From Planctomycetota bacterium (GTDB lineage: Bacteria > Planctomycetota > Brocadiia > Brocadiales > Brocadiaceae), in contig JAHFOW010000035.1 in NCBI GenBank assembly GCA_023261465.1, positions 1 to 19,560 on the forward strand: 19,560 bases of DNA. The letters run 5' to 3'. Both the position numbers and the translations under genes were made by a program. Below, piece by piece: positions 1 to 7,337 of this stretch; within the stretch, counting starts at the first letter, position 1, and every line of letters begins with the position of its first letter. The notes beneath the pieces were generated by a model. That model saw only the letters and a list, made by a program, of their open reading frames with translations. It had not been told where the DNA came from and searched no databases.

Positions 1-34
1 TACGGATATTATTCATCGACTAAAAACGAACATA

Positions 35-757
35 TCATTTTATATCTGCTAAATTCTGAATTAACTCAAAAGCCTCGTCTGCGGTATCGACTAAATGGTA
101 AATATCCAAATCTTCCTTATCTATAGCATGATTCTTTTTGTATACCTGATTTTCTATCCATCCTAAAAGCGGCGACCAATACTCTTTGTTTATTAAAATA
201 ATGGGAATTGGCTTGCTCTTCTTTGTTTGAATCAGGGTAATCAATTCAAAAAATTCATCCAGGGTCCCAAAACCGCCGGGGAAGAAGATATAGACCTCTG
301 CGGCAAATGACAACATTAATTTACGTATAAAAAAGTGATTAACCGCTATGGATTCCTTGACATAGGGATTCGTCTTTTGCTCTACAGGTAATTGGATGTT
401 AATCCCAACAGATTTGCCGCCTGCATTGTATGCGCCTCTATTGGCCGCTTCCATTACTCCCGGGCCGCCACCTGTGATTACCGCAAAACCAGCCGTGGCC
501 AATTTATATCCCAGTTTCTGCGCCTCTTTATAGATTTCGTCTTCAAATCCACGGCGGGACGTGCCAAATATGCTGGCCGACAAAGGATAATTTTTCAGGA
601 ATTCATAGCCGCTAACAAATTCACCGATAATCTTAAAAATCCGCCAGGATGAGGTTTCCTCGTTACGGTTTTCTATAACTTTGATTATTCGATGGTCAGG
701 GGTTATTGAAACTTTTCCAGCGTTTCTTTTTGTTTTTTTCTCTTTTTTTGGTGACAT
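35..757 (-). CDS. LOG-family (TIGR00730 type) Rossmann-fold nucleotide-processing protein
   Basis: The 240-residue protein carries both signatures of the LOG/lysine-decarboxylase-like family: GGGPGVMEAANRGA at residues 96-109 and PGGFGTLDE at 160-168, with an RK pair at 145-146 as in family active sites. Known members are phosphoribohydrolases that cleave nucleoside 5'-monophosphates (cytokinin activation in plants, PpnN-like nucleotide turnover in bacteria). The cytosolic role here is inferred from the family. The first 25 or so residues are a lysine-rich extension not present in the shortest, roughly 190-residue members. The ATG start is supported by AGGAAG about 8 nt upstream. It is the last gene of a minus-strand run, starting 31 nt after gcvPB ends, so co-transcription with gcvPB is likely. 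Family assignment is secure; substrate is not. Confidence 0.88.
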   Translation of the reverse strand: MSPKKEKKTKRNAGKVSITPDHRIIKVIENRNEETSSWRIFKIIGEFVSGYEFLKNYPLSASIFGTSRRGFEDEIYKEAQKLGYKLATAGFAVITGGGPGVMEAANRGAYNAGGKSVGINIQLPVEQKTNPYVKESIAVNHFFIRKLMLSFAAEVYIFFPGGFGTLDEFFELITLIQTKKSKPIPIILINKEYWSPLLGWIENQVYKKNHAIDKEDLDIYHLVDTADEAFELIQNLADIK

Positions 758-788
758 CGTTTGTTCTTCCTTTCAGTCCAATACTTCG

Positions 789-2243
789 TTATCTGTGATC
801 CCATTTCAATCGGGGTTCACGGGCGGCCTTAACTTCATCGGGACGGCTAACGGGTGTGGTTTTGGGCAGGTTGTGGAACGTCTCTGGCTGTTGTTCAATA
901 TCTGCAGCTATCCGTATCATTGCATCTGCAAATCCGTCCAGCGTTTCCCGCGATTCTGTTTCCGTTGGTTCGACCATCAGCGCCTCTTCCACAATGAGGG
1001 GAAAATATACGGTGGGGGCGTGGAATCCGTAATCCAGGAGTTTTTTTGCGATATCCATAGCGGAAACGCCTTTTTTCTTCTGATTTTTTGCAGAGATAAC
1101 AAATTCATGCATACACGTTTTTCCATAAGGAATGTCGTAATATTTTTTAAGTTTGTGTCGCAGATAGTTCGCATTGAGGACGGCATATTCACCAACTTTC
1201 CTCACACCCTCTTTGCCCAGAGTTAACAGGTAGGTATATGCCCTGAGCATCATGCCAATGTGGCCGTAAAATGCCCTGACCTTTCCTATCGTATCAGGAT
1301 ACTGATAATTTAAAACATAGTTTTTATTTACCAACCCGACACGCGGGACAGGTAGAAATGGACTCAGCGCTTCGGTAACACCAATGGGACCTGCGCCAGG
1401 GCCGCCCCCGCCATGTGGGGTGGAAAAGGTTTTATGAAGGTTCAAATGCAGGATGTCCACACCCATATCCCCGGGCCGTGCAATACCCAGAAGGGCATTC
1501 ATATTTGCCCCGTCGCAATAGACGAGTCCTCCGGCATCGTGCGCAATTTTGCATATTTCGACAATATCCTTTTCAAAAAGGCCGAGGGTGTTAGGGTTGG
1601 TGATCATGAGCGCCGCGGTGTCACGCGTGAATGCCGCCCTGAGTTTTTGTATATCCACAAGGCCACCGGCATTTGATTGAATTGATTCAACCTCATAACC
1701 ACACAAGGCAGCAGATGCCGGATTTGTCCCGTGAGCGGAATCAGGGATAATAATTTTGTGCCTTTTTTCCCCTCTTTTTTCCAGATAAGAGCGAATGATT
1801 AACATACCGGTCAATTCGCCGTGAGCGCCTGCCGCAGGCTGGAACGTAAAGGCGGACATCCCTGAAATATCCCTGAGCATGTGTTCAAGGTCGTAAAGGA
1901 GTTTTAACACACCCTGGCATTGCTCAACGGGTTGATAGGGATGTAATTTTGTAAAACCCTCGAGTTTTGCAGATTCCTCGTTCACCCGGGGATTATATTT
2001 CATGGTGCACGAACCCAGGGGGTAAAAATTGGTATCTACGCAGAAGTTCAGTTGCGAGAGCCTGGTAAAATGGCGAATGACGTCGATCTCCGAGACTTCT
2101 GGCAATTCCGCATCCTGGTTTCTCAGCATTTTCCGGGGAATATAATCTGATGTTGCTTTCTGCGGCACATCGCAGGCAGGAAGGGTGAAACATCGCCTGC
2201 CGGGAGATGTCTTGTCGAATATGAGCGGTTCCCGGGTGTTCAT
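789..2243 (-). CDS. gcvPB: glycine dehydrogenase (decarboxylating) subunit 2, P-protein beta subunit
   Basis: This 484-residue protein is the C-terminal half of the split P-protein of the glycine cleavage system. The complex decarboxylates glycine with PLP and passes the aminomethyl group to lipoyl-GcvH. The PLP lysine is visible as K271 in LHKTFSTPHGGGGPG (269-283), and the conserved NFYPLGSCTMKYNP stretch lies at 72-85. Length matches split-type GcvPB. The ATG follows an AAGGAT ribosome site that overlaps the stop codon of the upstream PLD gene (12-nt gap), suggesting translational coupling. The partner subunit gcvPA and the gcvT and gcvH genes, often adjacent, are not in this window, so the complex must be completed from elsewhere. 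Nothing indicates loss of function. Confidence 0.95.
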   Translation of the reverse strand: MNTREPLIFDKTSPGRRCFTLPACDVPQKATSDYIPRKMLRNQDAELPEVSEIDVIRHFTRLSQLNFCVDTNFYPLGSCTMKYNPRVNEESAKLEGFTKLHPYQPVEQCQGVLKLLYDLEHMLRDISGMSAFTFQPAAGAHGELTGMLIIRSYLEKRGEKRHKIIIPDSAHGTNPASAALCGYEVESIQSNAGGLVDIQKLRAAFTRDTAALMITNPNTLGLFEKDIVEICKIAHDAGGLVYCDGANMNALLGIARPGDMGVDILHLNLHKTFSTPHGGGGPGAGPIGVTEALSPFLPVPRVGLVNKNYVLNYQYPDTIGKVRAFYGHIGMMLRAYTYLLTLGKEGVRKVGEYAVLNANYLRHKLKKYYDIPYGKTCMHEFVISAKNQKKKGVSAMDIAKKLLDYGFHAPTVYFPLIVEEALMVEPTETESRETLDGFADAMIRIAADIEQQPETFHNLPKTTPVSRPDEVKAAREPRLKWDHR

Positions 2244-2255
2244 AGTGTGTATCCT

Positions 2256-2864
2256 TTATTTTGGTTGGTATTTGGAAATAGCCCTGAGTTTTTCAAGGAA
2301 TGTTTCTGCCACGCCCTGCGATCTTATCATAACGGATGCTTCGTGATTCTTCTTTAATGCACTGTATGTCCAGTTCGTACTTCCCAGAATCGTAATATAG
2401 TTGTCTATGACCAGTATTTTACTATGGGTAACCTGGTCACTGCTATCATAATACACCGGGACGCCATTTTTCCTGAGAAGCTCGTATGCAAAGGAACTCC
2501 TTCGTTCGATTTCTTTTCCCTTTTTACCTTCTTCCCAGAACATGGTGTTTTGATCGAAAATAGCCGTTACCTCCAAACCGCGCCGGTGCGCATTGATAAG
2601 ATCGTATACGAGATTGTATTCCCACCCTTGTTTATATTTGGGGTTAATGTCGGCTGTATACATCACGCAAAAGACAGATTTTTTTGCGGTTGTTAATGCC
2701 TGATGTACCTGAGGATAATATTCATCGTCTACCAGCGGGGTAACGTCGTCTGCGGGTAATCCAAAAGAGGCGTTGACAGGAAAGAGAGAATGGATAAAGA
2801 GAATACCCGTGATAATAAATATTTTCACTAACGACATGCGGTGTATCTTAAAATATTTTTTCAT
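2256..2864 (-). CDS. exported phospholipase-D-like protein with a single HKD motif
   Basis: From the ATG at 2864 the protein has 202 residues. A basic N-terminus plus hydrophobic segment (about 11-30) looks like a signal peptide or anchor. One PLD motif follows: H147, K149 and D154, then GSTNW (161-165) and a conserved NHEASV (173-178). Single-HKD members of about 150-200 residues (Nuc endonuclease type) act as dimers and hydrolyse phosphodiester bonds, so an exported or periplasmic nuclease is plausible; phospholipase activity cannot be excluded. The frame stays open upstream to a TTG at 2984, but that codon overlaps the proposed -35 box and lies upstream of the inferred transcription start, and it would bury the signal peptide. 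I therefore prefer 2864; the next ATG, at 2837, is also possible. First gene of the run with gcvPB and the LOG protein. Confidence 0.8.
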   Translation of the reverse strand: MKKYFKIHRMSLVKIFIITGILFIHSLFPVNASFGLPADDVTPLVDDEYYPQVHQALTTAKKSVFCVMYTADINPKYKQGWEYNLVYDLINAHRRGLEVTAIFDQNTMFWEEGKKGKEIERRSSFAYELLRKNGVPVYYDSSDQVTHSKILVIDNYITILGSTNWTYSALKKNHEASVMIRSQGVAETFLEKLRAISKYQPK

Positions 2865-2954
2865 AATAACCAGGTGTGCATCGGGTTTTTTCACCTCGCC
2901 TTGATATTGAACCGGTGAATGTCTGTTCAGAGGGTCAAGTCTGAAATCCTGAGT

Positions 2955-2984
2955 TATATAAGGCACGCTAAAATAACTTGACAA
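2955..2984 (-). promoter_or_regulatory. putative sigma70-type promoter for the PLD-gcvPB-LOG run
   Basis: On the minus strand, TTGTCA (2984-2979) is followed after 18 nt by TATATA (2960-2955). A TTATAT reading with 17 nt also fits. It lies about 90 nt upstream of the preferred PLD start. Its -35 box occupies the same bases as the -35 box of the divergent ald promoter. Prediction from sequence only. Confidence 0.45.
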
Positions 2985-3005
2985 ATGTTTTGTCCAATGT
3001 ACACT
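2978..3005 (+). promoter_or_regulatory. putative sigma70-type promoter for ald
   Basis: A consensus TTGACA (2978-2983) is followed after 16 nt by TACACT (3000-3005, four of six to TATAAT). This puts transcription start near 3012, about 80 nt upstream of the ald ATG. The same TACACT -10 appears in front of the TPR gene at 5119. Confidence 0.5.
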
Positions 3006-3093
3006 ACGACTTAAGATATAAGCATCGGTTTAGAGCCAAATGATTAGATACAAGTTTAACAGACAATCTACAGTTTTTGAAGAGAAAACCCCT

Positions 3094-4203
3094 ATGATTA
3101 TTGGCGTACCAAAAGAAACCAAACCAGACGAGTATCGGGTGTCTCTTATTCCCGTTGGTGTGGAAGAAATGGTGAAACGCGGGCATTCGGTGCTCGTAGA
3201 AAAAGGTGCCGGGTCTGGAAGCGGTATACATGACCGGGAATATGAAAAAGCAGGCGCCCGACTGATCGGCAATCCCCGCGAAATTTATAGTCAGGCGCAA
3301 CTCGTCATTAAGGTTAAAGAACCGCTTCCGGAAGAATATGTTCTTTTAAGGGAAGACCAGATTATCTTTACCTTTTTTCACTTTGCTGCATCGGAAAAAT
3401 TAACTGATGCGGTGCTCGGTGCAAACGTTATCGCTATTGCTTATGAAACAATTCGGGACGAACATGGCAATCATCCTGTTTTGACGCCCATGAGTGAGGT
3501 TGCAGGGCGGATGTCCATTCAGGAAGGCGCAAAATATCTGGAAAAACCCATGCATGGGCGCGGGATATTGCTGGGGGGAGTGCCGGGGGTCTCTCCGGCG
3601 GAGGTCGTTATTATTGGCGGTGGTGTTGTGGGTGCCAATGCAGCCAGGATGGCGGCGGGGCTTGGCGCGAGGGTTACCATCCTTGATATTGATATGGGTC
3701 GTCTCCGGTATCTGGATGATATCATGCCGGAAAATGTCGTTACCCTCATGTCAAATGTCCATAATATACGGGAAAAGGTTAAAGAGGCGGATTTGCTGAT
3801 TGGCGCTGTGCTTATTGAAGGGGCAAAAGCGCCTTTTATCGTAACGAAAGATATGGTGCAGACTATGAAGCCGGGCGCGGTGATTGTCGATGTTGCCATT
3901 GACCAGGGTGGCTGCGTGGAGACAAGCAAGCCAACTACGCACAGCAATCCAACGTATACGGTAAACGAGGTTATTCATTATTGCGTTACCAATATCCCCG
4001 GCGCTGTGGCACGTACCTCAACGTATGCATTGACGAATGTGACATTGCCGTACGCCCTGGAGATTGCCGATAAGGGATATGAGCGTGCAGCCAGAGAAAA
4101 CCAGGCTCTCTTAAAGGGTATTAACATGGTAAAAGGAAAGGTTACCAATAAGGCTGTTGCCAATGTATTTGGGATGCCGTATAATTCGTTGAGTGAAAAA
4201 TAG
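3094..4203 (+). CDS. ald: alanine dehydrogenase
   Basis: The 369-residue protein catalyses NAD-dependent interconversion of L-alanine with pyruvate and ammonium. Residues known from characterised alanine dehydrogenases fall at the same numbers here: R15, K75 and H96 (pyruvate binding and catalysis), D198 at the end of the second Rossmann strand (NAD ribose) and D270 in VDVAIDQGG. The nucleotide-binding loop is IGGGVVGANAA (174-184), and the HGRGILLGGVPGVSPAE block (154-170) is typical. The frame is open upstream to 3040, but ATG 3094 gives the family N-terminus MIIGVPKE and the usual length of about 370. It has its own divergent promoter and belongs to no clear operon. In an ammonium-oxidising host the enzyme would sit at a nitrogen-carbon node, which is inference. 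Confidence 0.96.
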   Translation: MIIGVPKETKPDEYRVSLIPVGVEEMVKRGHSVLVEKGAGSGSGIHDREYEKAGARLIGNPREIYSQAQLVIKVKEPLPEEYVLLREDQIIFTFFHFAASEKLTDAVLGANVIAIAYETIRDEHGNHPVLTPMSEVAGRMSIQEGAKYLEKPMHGRGILLGGVPGVSPAEVVIIGGGVVGANAARMAAGLGARVTILDIDMGRLRYLDDIMPENVVTLMSNVHNIREKVKEADLLIGAVLIEGAKAPFIVTKDMVQTMKPGAVIVDVAIDQGGCVETSKPTTHSNPTYTVNEVIHYCVTNIPGAVARTSTYALTNVTLPYALEIADKGYERAARENQALLKGINMVKGKVTNKAVANVFGMPYNSLSEK

Positions 4204-4226
4204 AGACGGGTTTTTACGAAAGGATA

Positions 4227-4255
4227 TTGATATTTTTTGTTTGATTTGGTAGATT
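4227..4255 (+). promoter_or_regulatory. putative promoter for the small helical protein gene
   Basis: TTGATA (4227-4232) is separated by 17 nt from TAGATT (4250-4255), giving a start near 4262 and a leader of about 48 nt. The leader contains a weak hairpin (CCCTT near 4278 with AAGGG near 4296) whose right arm holds the Shine-Dalgarno sequence. Confidence 0.35.
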
Positions 4256-4309
4256 TAATATCCCAATTTTTATTTTACCCTTAAAAATTTATAAAAGGGA
4301 GACAAGAAG

Positions 4310-4519
4310 ATGAATTTATCTTTATCTCAGGCGCTTGACATGGTTGCAAAAGACGAACGGGAACTGCAGGAAAAATATTTAAAGATAGCAGATCAGGAAA
4401 CAGACCCATTTGTAAAGGCTTTTTTTCACAGGATTGTGAAAGATGCAGTAAGGCATGAAAAGAAAGTATATAAAAAATATGAAAAGATTTTACATACGGT
4501 AAATAAGAAGACTTATTAG
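4310..4519 (+). CDS. small charged helical protein, possibly a half-ferritin-like fold; function unknown
   Basis: The 69-residue protein is supported by a good ribosome site (AAGGGAG, about 8 nt before ATG), a plausible promoter and a terminator immediately downstream. The sequence predicts two helices (about 5-28 and 32-62) split at a TDP turn. Acidic and histidine positions (E16, E18, E21, then H40, D45, H49, E50) and a tyrosine (Y23) recall one half of a rubrerythrin/ferritin-like four-helix bundle, which could assemble as a dimer. There is no complete ExxH pair, so metal binding is speculation. I do not recognise a named family. There is no signal peptide, so it is probably cytosolic. It sits between ald and the broken csp and is likely a single-gene transcript. 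Confidence 0.7.
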   Translation: MNLSLSQALDMVAKDERELQEKYLKIADQETDPFVKAFFHRIVKDAVRHEKKVYKKYEKILHTVNKKTY

Positions 4520-4539
4520 GCTTAACCGGACAATGAATA

Positions 4540-4576
4540 AAAAACCCCAGTATCCATTACAGATATTGGGGTTTTT
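4540..4576. terminator. bidirectional rho-independent terminator
   Basis: A 15-bp stem (4540-4554 pairing with 4562-4576, one G-U wobble) closes a 7-nt loop. The stem core is ACCCCA/TGGGGT, flanked by A-run and T-run on opposite sides, so it can stop transcription from both the small protein gene (plus) and the convergent csp (minus). Confidence 0.85.
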
Positions 4577-4687
4577 ATGTCGTAATTATCTCATTATAAT
4601 TAAGTAACAACTTCTATTTTTTACATACCGCTTTTGCTATGCTAAATCGATTTGTTATAAAATATAGGTGTATACTCACTTGTAAGC

Positions 4688-4895
4688 TTATAATTTAACG
4701 ACTTTGGTGGCCTTATAGCCCTTCTGATCCTGTATAATCTCGAACTCTACCTTATCTCCTTCGGCCTTCGGCAAGGGTTCTGAATCCTTCGCACTCGATA
4801 GCGGTTTGATGTACAAAAACATCATCCCCATTTTCTTGTGAAATAAACCCAAATCCCTTCTTATCATTAAACCACTTTACTGTTCCTTTTGGCAT
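4688..4895 (-). pseudogene. cold-shock protein gene disrupted by a 7-bp tandem duplication
   Basis: From ATG 4895 (AAAGGGAG ribosome site) the frame reads a canonical CspA-family protein with RNP1 KGFGFI and RNP2 VFVH, up to LAEG at residue 44, then stops at 4752 after 47 residues. The expected remainder (GDKVEFEII... to VVKL) is intact in the next frame and ends at a TAA at 4688-4690. The cause is visible: CTTCGGC occurs twice in tandem at 4759-4765 and 4766-4772. Removing one copy restores a 66-residue protein, the exact family length. Cold-shock proteins are single-stranded nucleic-acid chaperones and antiterminators. The truncated product keeps both RNP motifs but lacks strands 4-5. It could be a true recent mutation, a phase-variable site or a sequencing error. 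Confidence 0.9.
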
Positions 4896-4930
4896 GTTTA
4901 ATCACTCCCTTTCGGTATAAAAAATTAAAC

Positions 4931-4962
4931 AAAAAAAGCTACGGAGATATTATCCCGGTAGC
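4931..4962 (-). terminator. terminator-like hairpin in the csp leader (possible attenuator)
   Basis: Read on the minus strand, GCTAC (4962-4958) pairs with GTAGC (4942-4938). After one mismatch a further five pairs close a 3-nt loop, and seven T residues (4937-4931) follow directly. No minus-strand gene lies between this hairpin and the proposed csp promoter, so it falls inside the csp leader about 35 nt before the ATG. It may be a regulated attenuator, or it may stop an antisense transcript. Confidence 0.6.
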
Positions 4963-5022
4963 CTTAATATGTATCGTTAGACGACGCTTTTTATTTGAAA
5001 TAAAACAACATAACAATGCCAA

Positions 5023-5052
5023 ATAATATCAAAATATTCCATTTAAAATCAA
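5023..5052 (-). promoter_or_regulatory. putative csp promoter
   Basis: On the minus strand, TTGATT (5052-5047) is followed after 18 nt by TATTAT (5028-5023). This implies a leader of about 120 nt, the long type usual for cold-shock genes, containing the hairpin at 4931-4962. Confidence 0.4.
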
Positions 5053-5095
5053 GTGAAATAATAAAATTATCGTGAGGTTGCAGAATAAAATTTAG

Positions 5096-5124
5096 TTGAA
5101 TTTTGGATGTATGTTTGTTACACT
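5096..5124 (+). promoter_or_regulatory. putative promoter for the TPR/alpha-CTD gene
   Basis: TTGAAT (5096-5101) is followed after 17 nt by TACACT (5119-5124), giving a start near 5131 and a leader of about 70 nt. It could also serve the downstream ruvAB genes. Confidence 0.4.
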
Positions 5125-5199
5125 CCACCCTTTAAAGTTATTCAAAACTTTAATTTTGGTGGCGGACATATCTTTAAGAAGTACTGGAGGTTAAATGAA

Positions 5200-6585
5200 A
5201 TGATTACTCCCGTTGATGATGTCAATCTTGATAAATTACTGGATGCAGAATCAATAACAAGGGAAACAGTTGCCCGAATAAGGGAACGGGTCCATAAATA
5301 CAAGGATGCGAAGGAGAAATTCGATAAAAAGATAGAGGCGCTTAAGAATGAAATAAAAAAGGAAAAAGACCGTGACGTTGCCAAATTAAAAGATTTATCC
5401 CTTATTTTAGGCATCTGTGAATGGATCGTGGCGAAGGTAGATGAGGCCGCCAAGCTCCTCATGGAGGTAAAATCAAGAAAAATAGGGTCTTATTATCTTG
5501 GCAAGTGTTATCAGGAATTGGGCAATTACACACAGGCAATAGAATGTTTCGAGCGTGCAAAAAAAACTGACGCGGAAGAATTTGATATCGCTATGGATAT
5601 CGCCGAGACACAAAGATTGTCTGGAAATATTCATGATGCAGTACAGATTATTAAACATTTTTCACAATCGCATGCAAAAAATGCCGAATTGTATTATCAA
5701 TGGGGACATTGCCTGGATGACCTCGGAGAATATGAGGAGGCATTAAACAAATACGAGAAATCAATTCAGATCGATCCGGACTATGCAAAATCTCTTTTCC
5801 GTATTGCATTCAATTATGATCTTGATGGCGAGGATGAAAAAGCTATTGAATGTTATGAGAGGTGTACGACCTTGTCGCCTACCTATAAGAATGCATTGAT
5901 CAATTTAGGGATATTATATGAAGACCATGGGAAGTTTGAAGACGCCATGTATTGCTTCGAAACAGTGCTGGATACAGAACCTGCGCATGAACGTGCTGCA
6001 TTATATTTGAAAGATGTAAAAGCCTCGATGTCGATGTACTACGATGAGGAGATTTCAAAGAAACAGGGGAAAGAAAATGAGGTTTTGAATATTCCCATTT
6101 CCGATTTCGAACTATCGGTAAGAAGTAAAAATTGTCTTGAAAAAATGAATATTCGTACGCTCAAGGATCTGACGAAAATTACCGAGGCTGATTTACTCTC
6201 GTTTAAAAATTTTGGGGAAACCTCTTTGAGCGAAATCAAGATCATTCTGGCACAAAAAGGATTGCGTTTGGGTCAGGCGTTGGAGAGTGATAACGAAGCG
6301 GAACTATTTGGCGACAAAGAGAGCATACCTAAAAGCGATACAATAGAAAAAGTTTCTGAGCTTGAGATATCTCTCCGGTGTAAAAATGCCCTTCAGAAGA
6401 TTGGCATTGAATCCATAGATGATCTGATAGATAACACCGAGGCGGAACTGGAAGCGGAAGGTATCAAGCAGAGTTATATCGACGAAATAAAGGAAGGCCT
6501 TGCCCGGTGCGATTTGGGTCTCAGGACAGACGAAGGAGACCATGTAGATTTGGAAGAAGATTTGGATGAAGACGCCGCGGAATAG
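5200..6585 (+). CDS. TPR protein with two C-terminal RNA polymerase alpha-CTD-like domains
   Basis: The ATG at 5200 follows GGAGG by 9 nt; the open frame reaches 5107 but without a ribosome site. The 461-residue protein has a charged coiled-coil-like N-terminus (about 20-65), TPR repeats (about 95-270, for example YYLGKCYQELGNYTQAIECF) and two domains resembling the C-terminal domain of the RNA polymerase alpha subunit (297-358 and 384-442). In the first, residues matching E. coli alpha R265, N268, C269, G296, S299 and E302 are R308, N311, C312, G339, S342 and E345; the K298 position is T341. The second keeps R393 and N396 but lacks the glycine. The family knowledge is that alpha-CTD binds UP-element DNA and activators. 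A role as a transcription-associated adaptor is inference. An acidic tail ends the protein. It lies 63 nt upstream of ruvA on the same strand. Confidence 0.85.
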   Translation: MITPVDDVNLDKLLDAESITRETVARIRERVHKYKDAKEKFDKKIEALKNEIKKEKDRDVAKLKDLSLILGICEWIVAKVDEAAKLLMEVKSRKIGSYYLGKCYQELGNYTQAIECFERAKKTDAEEFDIAMDIAETQRLSGNIHDAVQIIKHFSQSHAKNAELYYQWGHCLDDLGEYEEALNKYEKSIQIDPDYAKSLFRIAFNYDLDGEDEKAIECYERCTTLSPTYKNALINLGILYEDHGKFEDAMYCFETVLDTEPAHERAALYLKDVKASMSMYYDEEISKKQGKENEVLNIPISDFELSVRSKNCLEKMNIRTLKDLTKITEADLLSFKNFGETSLSEIKIILAQKGLRLGQALESDNEAELFGDKESIPKSDTIEKVSELEISLRCKNALQKIGIESIDDLIDNTEAELEAEGIKQSYIDEIKEGLARCDLGLRTDEGDHVDLEEDLDEDAAE

Positions 6586-6648
6586 CCTCAGTTTAAAGGC
6601 GATACTGTTCAGGTGAGCCGGATATAATATTCTGGGGATGGTGCGTAC

Positions 6649-7239
6649 ATGATAGATTACATCCGGGGACGGGTGACAAGTAAATCTCCAACCCGATTAA
6701 TCCTGGAAGTAGCAGGCATCGGTTTTCTATTACACATTCCACTATCTACCTGTGAAAGAATCCCCAGCCAGGGAGAAGTCACCATTCTTACCCAATTATT
6801 TGTAAGGGAAGACCAGTTAAAAATATTCGGATTTGCAACTGAGGAAGAAAGAAATTTGTTTCAACTGTTGTTATCAGTGAACGGTATAGGCCCAAATACG
6901 GCAATTTCCATACTTTCAGGTAGTACTGTTGATGATATTAAACATGCCGTGGTTACTGAAAATGCACGGGCATTGGAAAAGATTAAAGGCATAGGGAAAA
7001 AAACGGCCGAAAGGATTATTCTCGAACTCAAGGAAACCATTAAACAAACCGCCGCGACCCTGCCTGCCGGTATAGATATTCAGCAAAGGGCAGTTATATC
7101 CGACGCCGTTATGGCCTTGGTTTCTTTAGGTTACGGGCGGGCAATAGCTGAAAAGGCTGTGAACGAGGCAATAAAGAAATTTAAAACTATTGATAATATT
7201 GAAGAACTTGTACGGGAATCGTTAAAGTATAAGGCCTGA
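6649..7239 (+). CDS. ruvA: Holliday junction branch migration protein RuvA
   Basis: The 196-residue protein has the full RuvA layout: N-terminal OB-fold beginning MIDYIRGRV, two helix-hairpin-helix motifs (VNGIGPNTA at 77-85 and IKGIGKKTAERI at 112-123) and the C-terminal domain III (147-196) that contacts RuvB. RuvA tetramers bind four-way DNA junctions and load RuvB. The upstream ribosome site is a modest GGGG about 10 nt before ATG. It is followed by ruvB after 98 nt. ruvC is not in this window. Confidence 0.97.
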   Translation: MIDYIRGRVTSKSPTRLILEVAGIGFLLHIPLSTCERIPSQGEVTILTQLFVREDQLKIFGFATEEERNLFQLLLSVNGIGPNTAISILSGSTVDDIKHAVVTENARALEKIKGIGKKTAERIILELKETIKQTAATLPAGIDIQQRAVISDAVMALVSLGYGRAIAEKAVNEAIKKFKTIDNIEELVRESLKYKA

Positions 7240-7337
7240 TTTTTTTAATGGGTTGAATTACAGGATTGACTTGGTATAGCGGCAACTCGCCGGGTCGTCT
7301 CTATACAAGGGTTGAAATCATATTGCGGGGTCGAACC

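Noticed and set aside
2865..2984. N-terminal extension of the PLD-like protein from a TTG at 2984
   Set aside because: The codon overlaps the proposed -35 box, has no ribosome site, and the extension would precede a clear signal peptide starting at 2864.
4752..4773. Programmed ribosomal frameshift in csp
   Set aside because: There is no slippery heptamer or downstream stimulator, and cold-shock genes are not known for this. The exact 7-bp tandem repeat explains the shift more simply.
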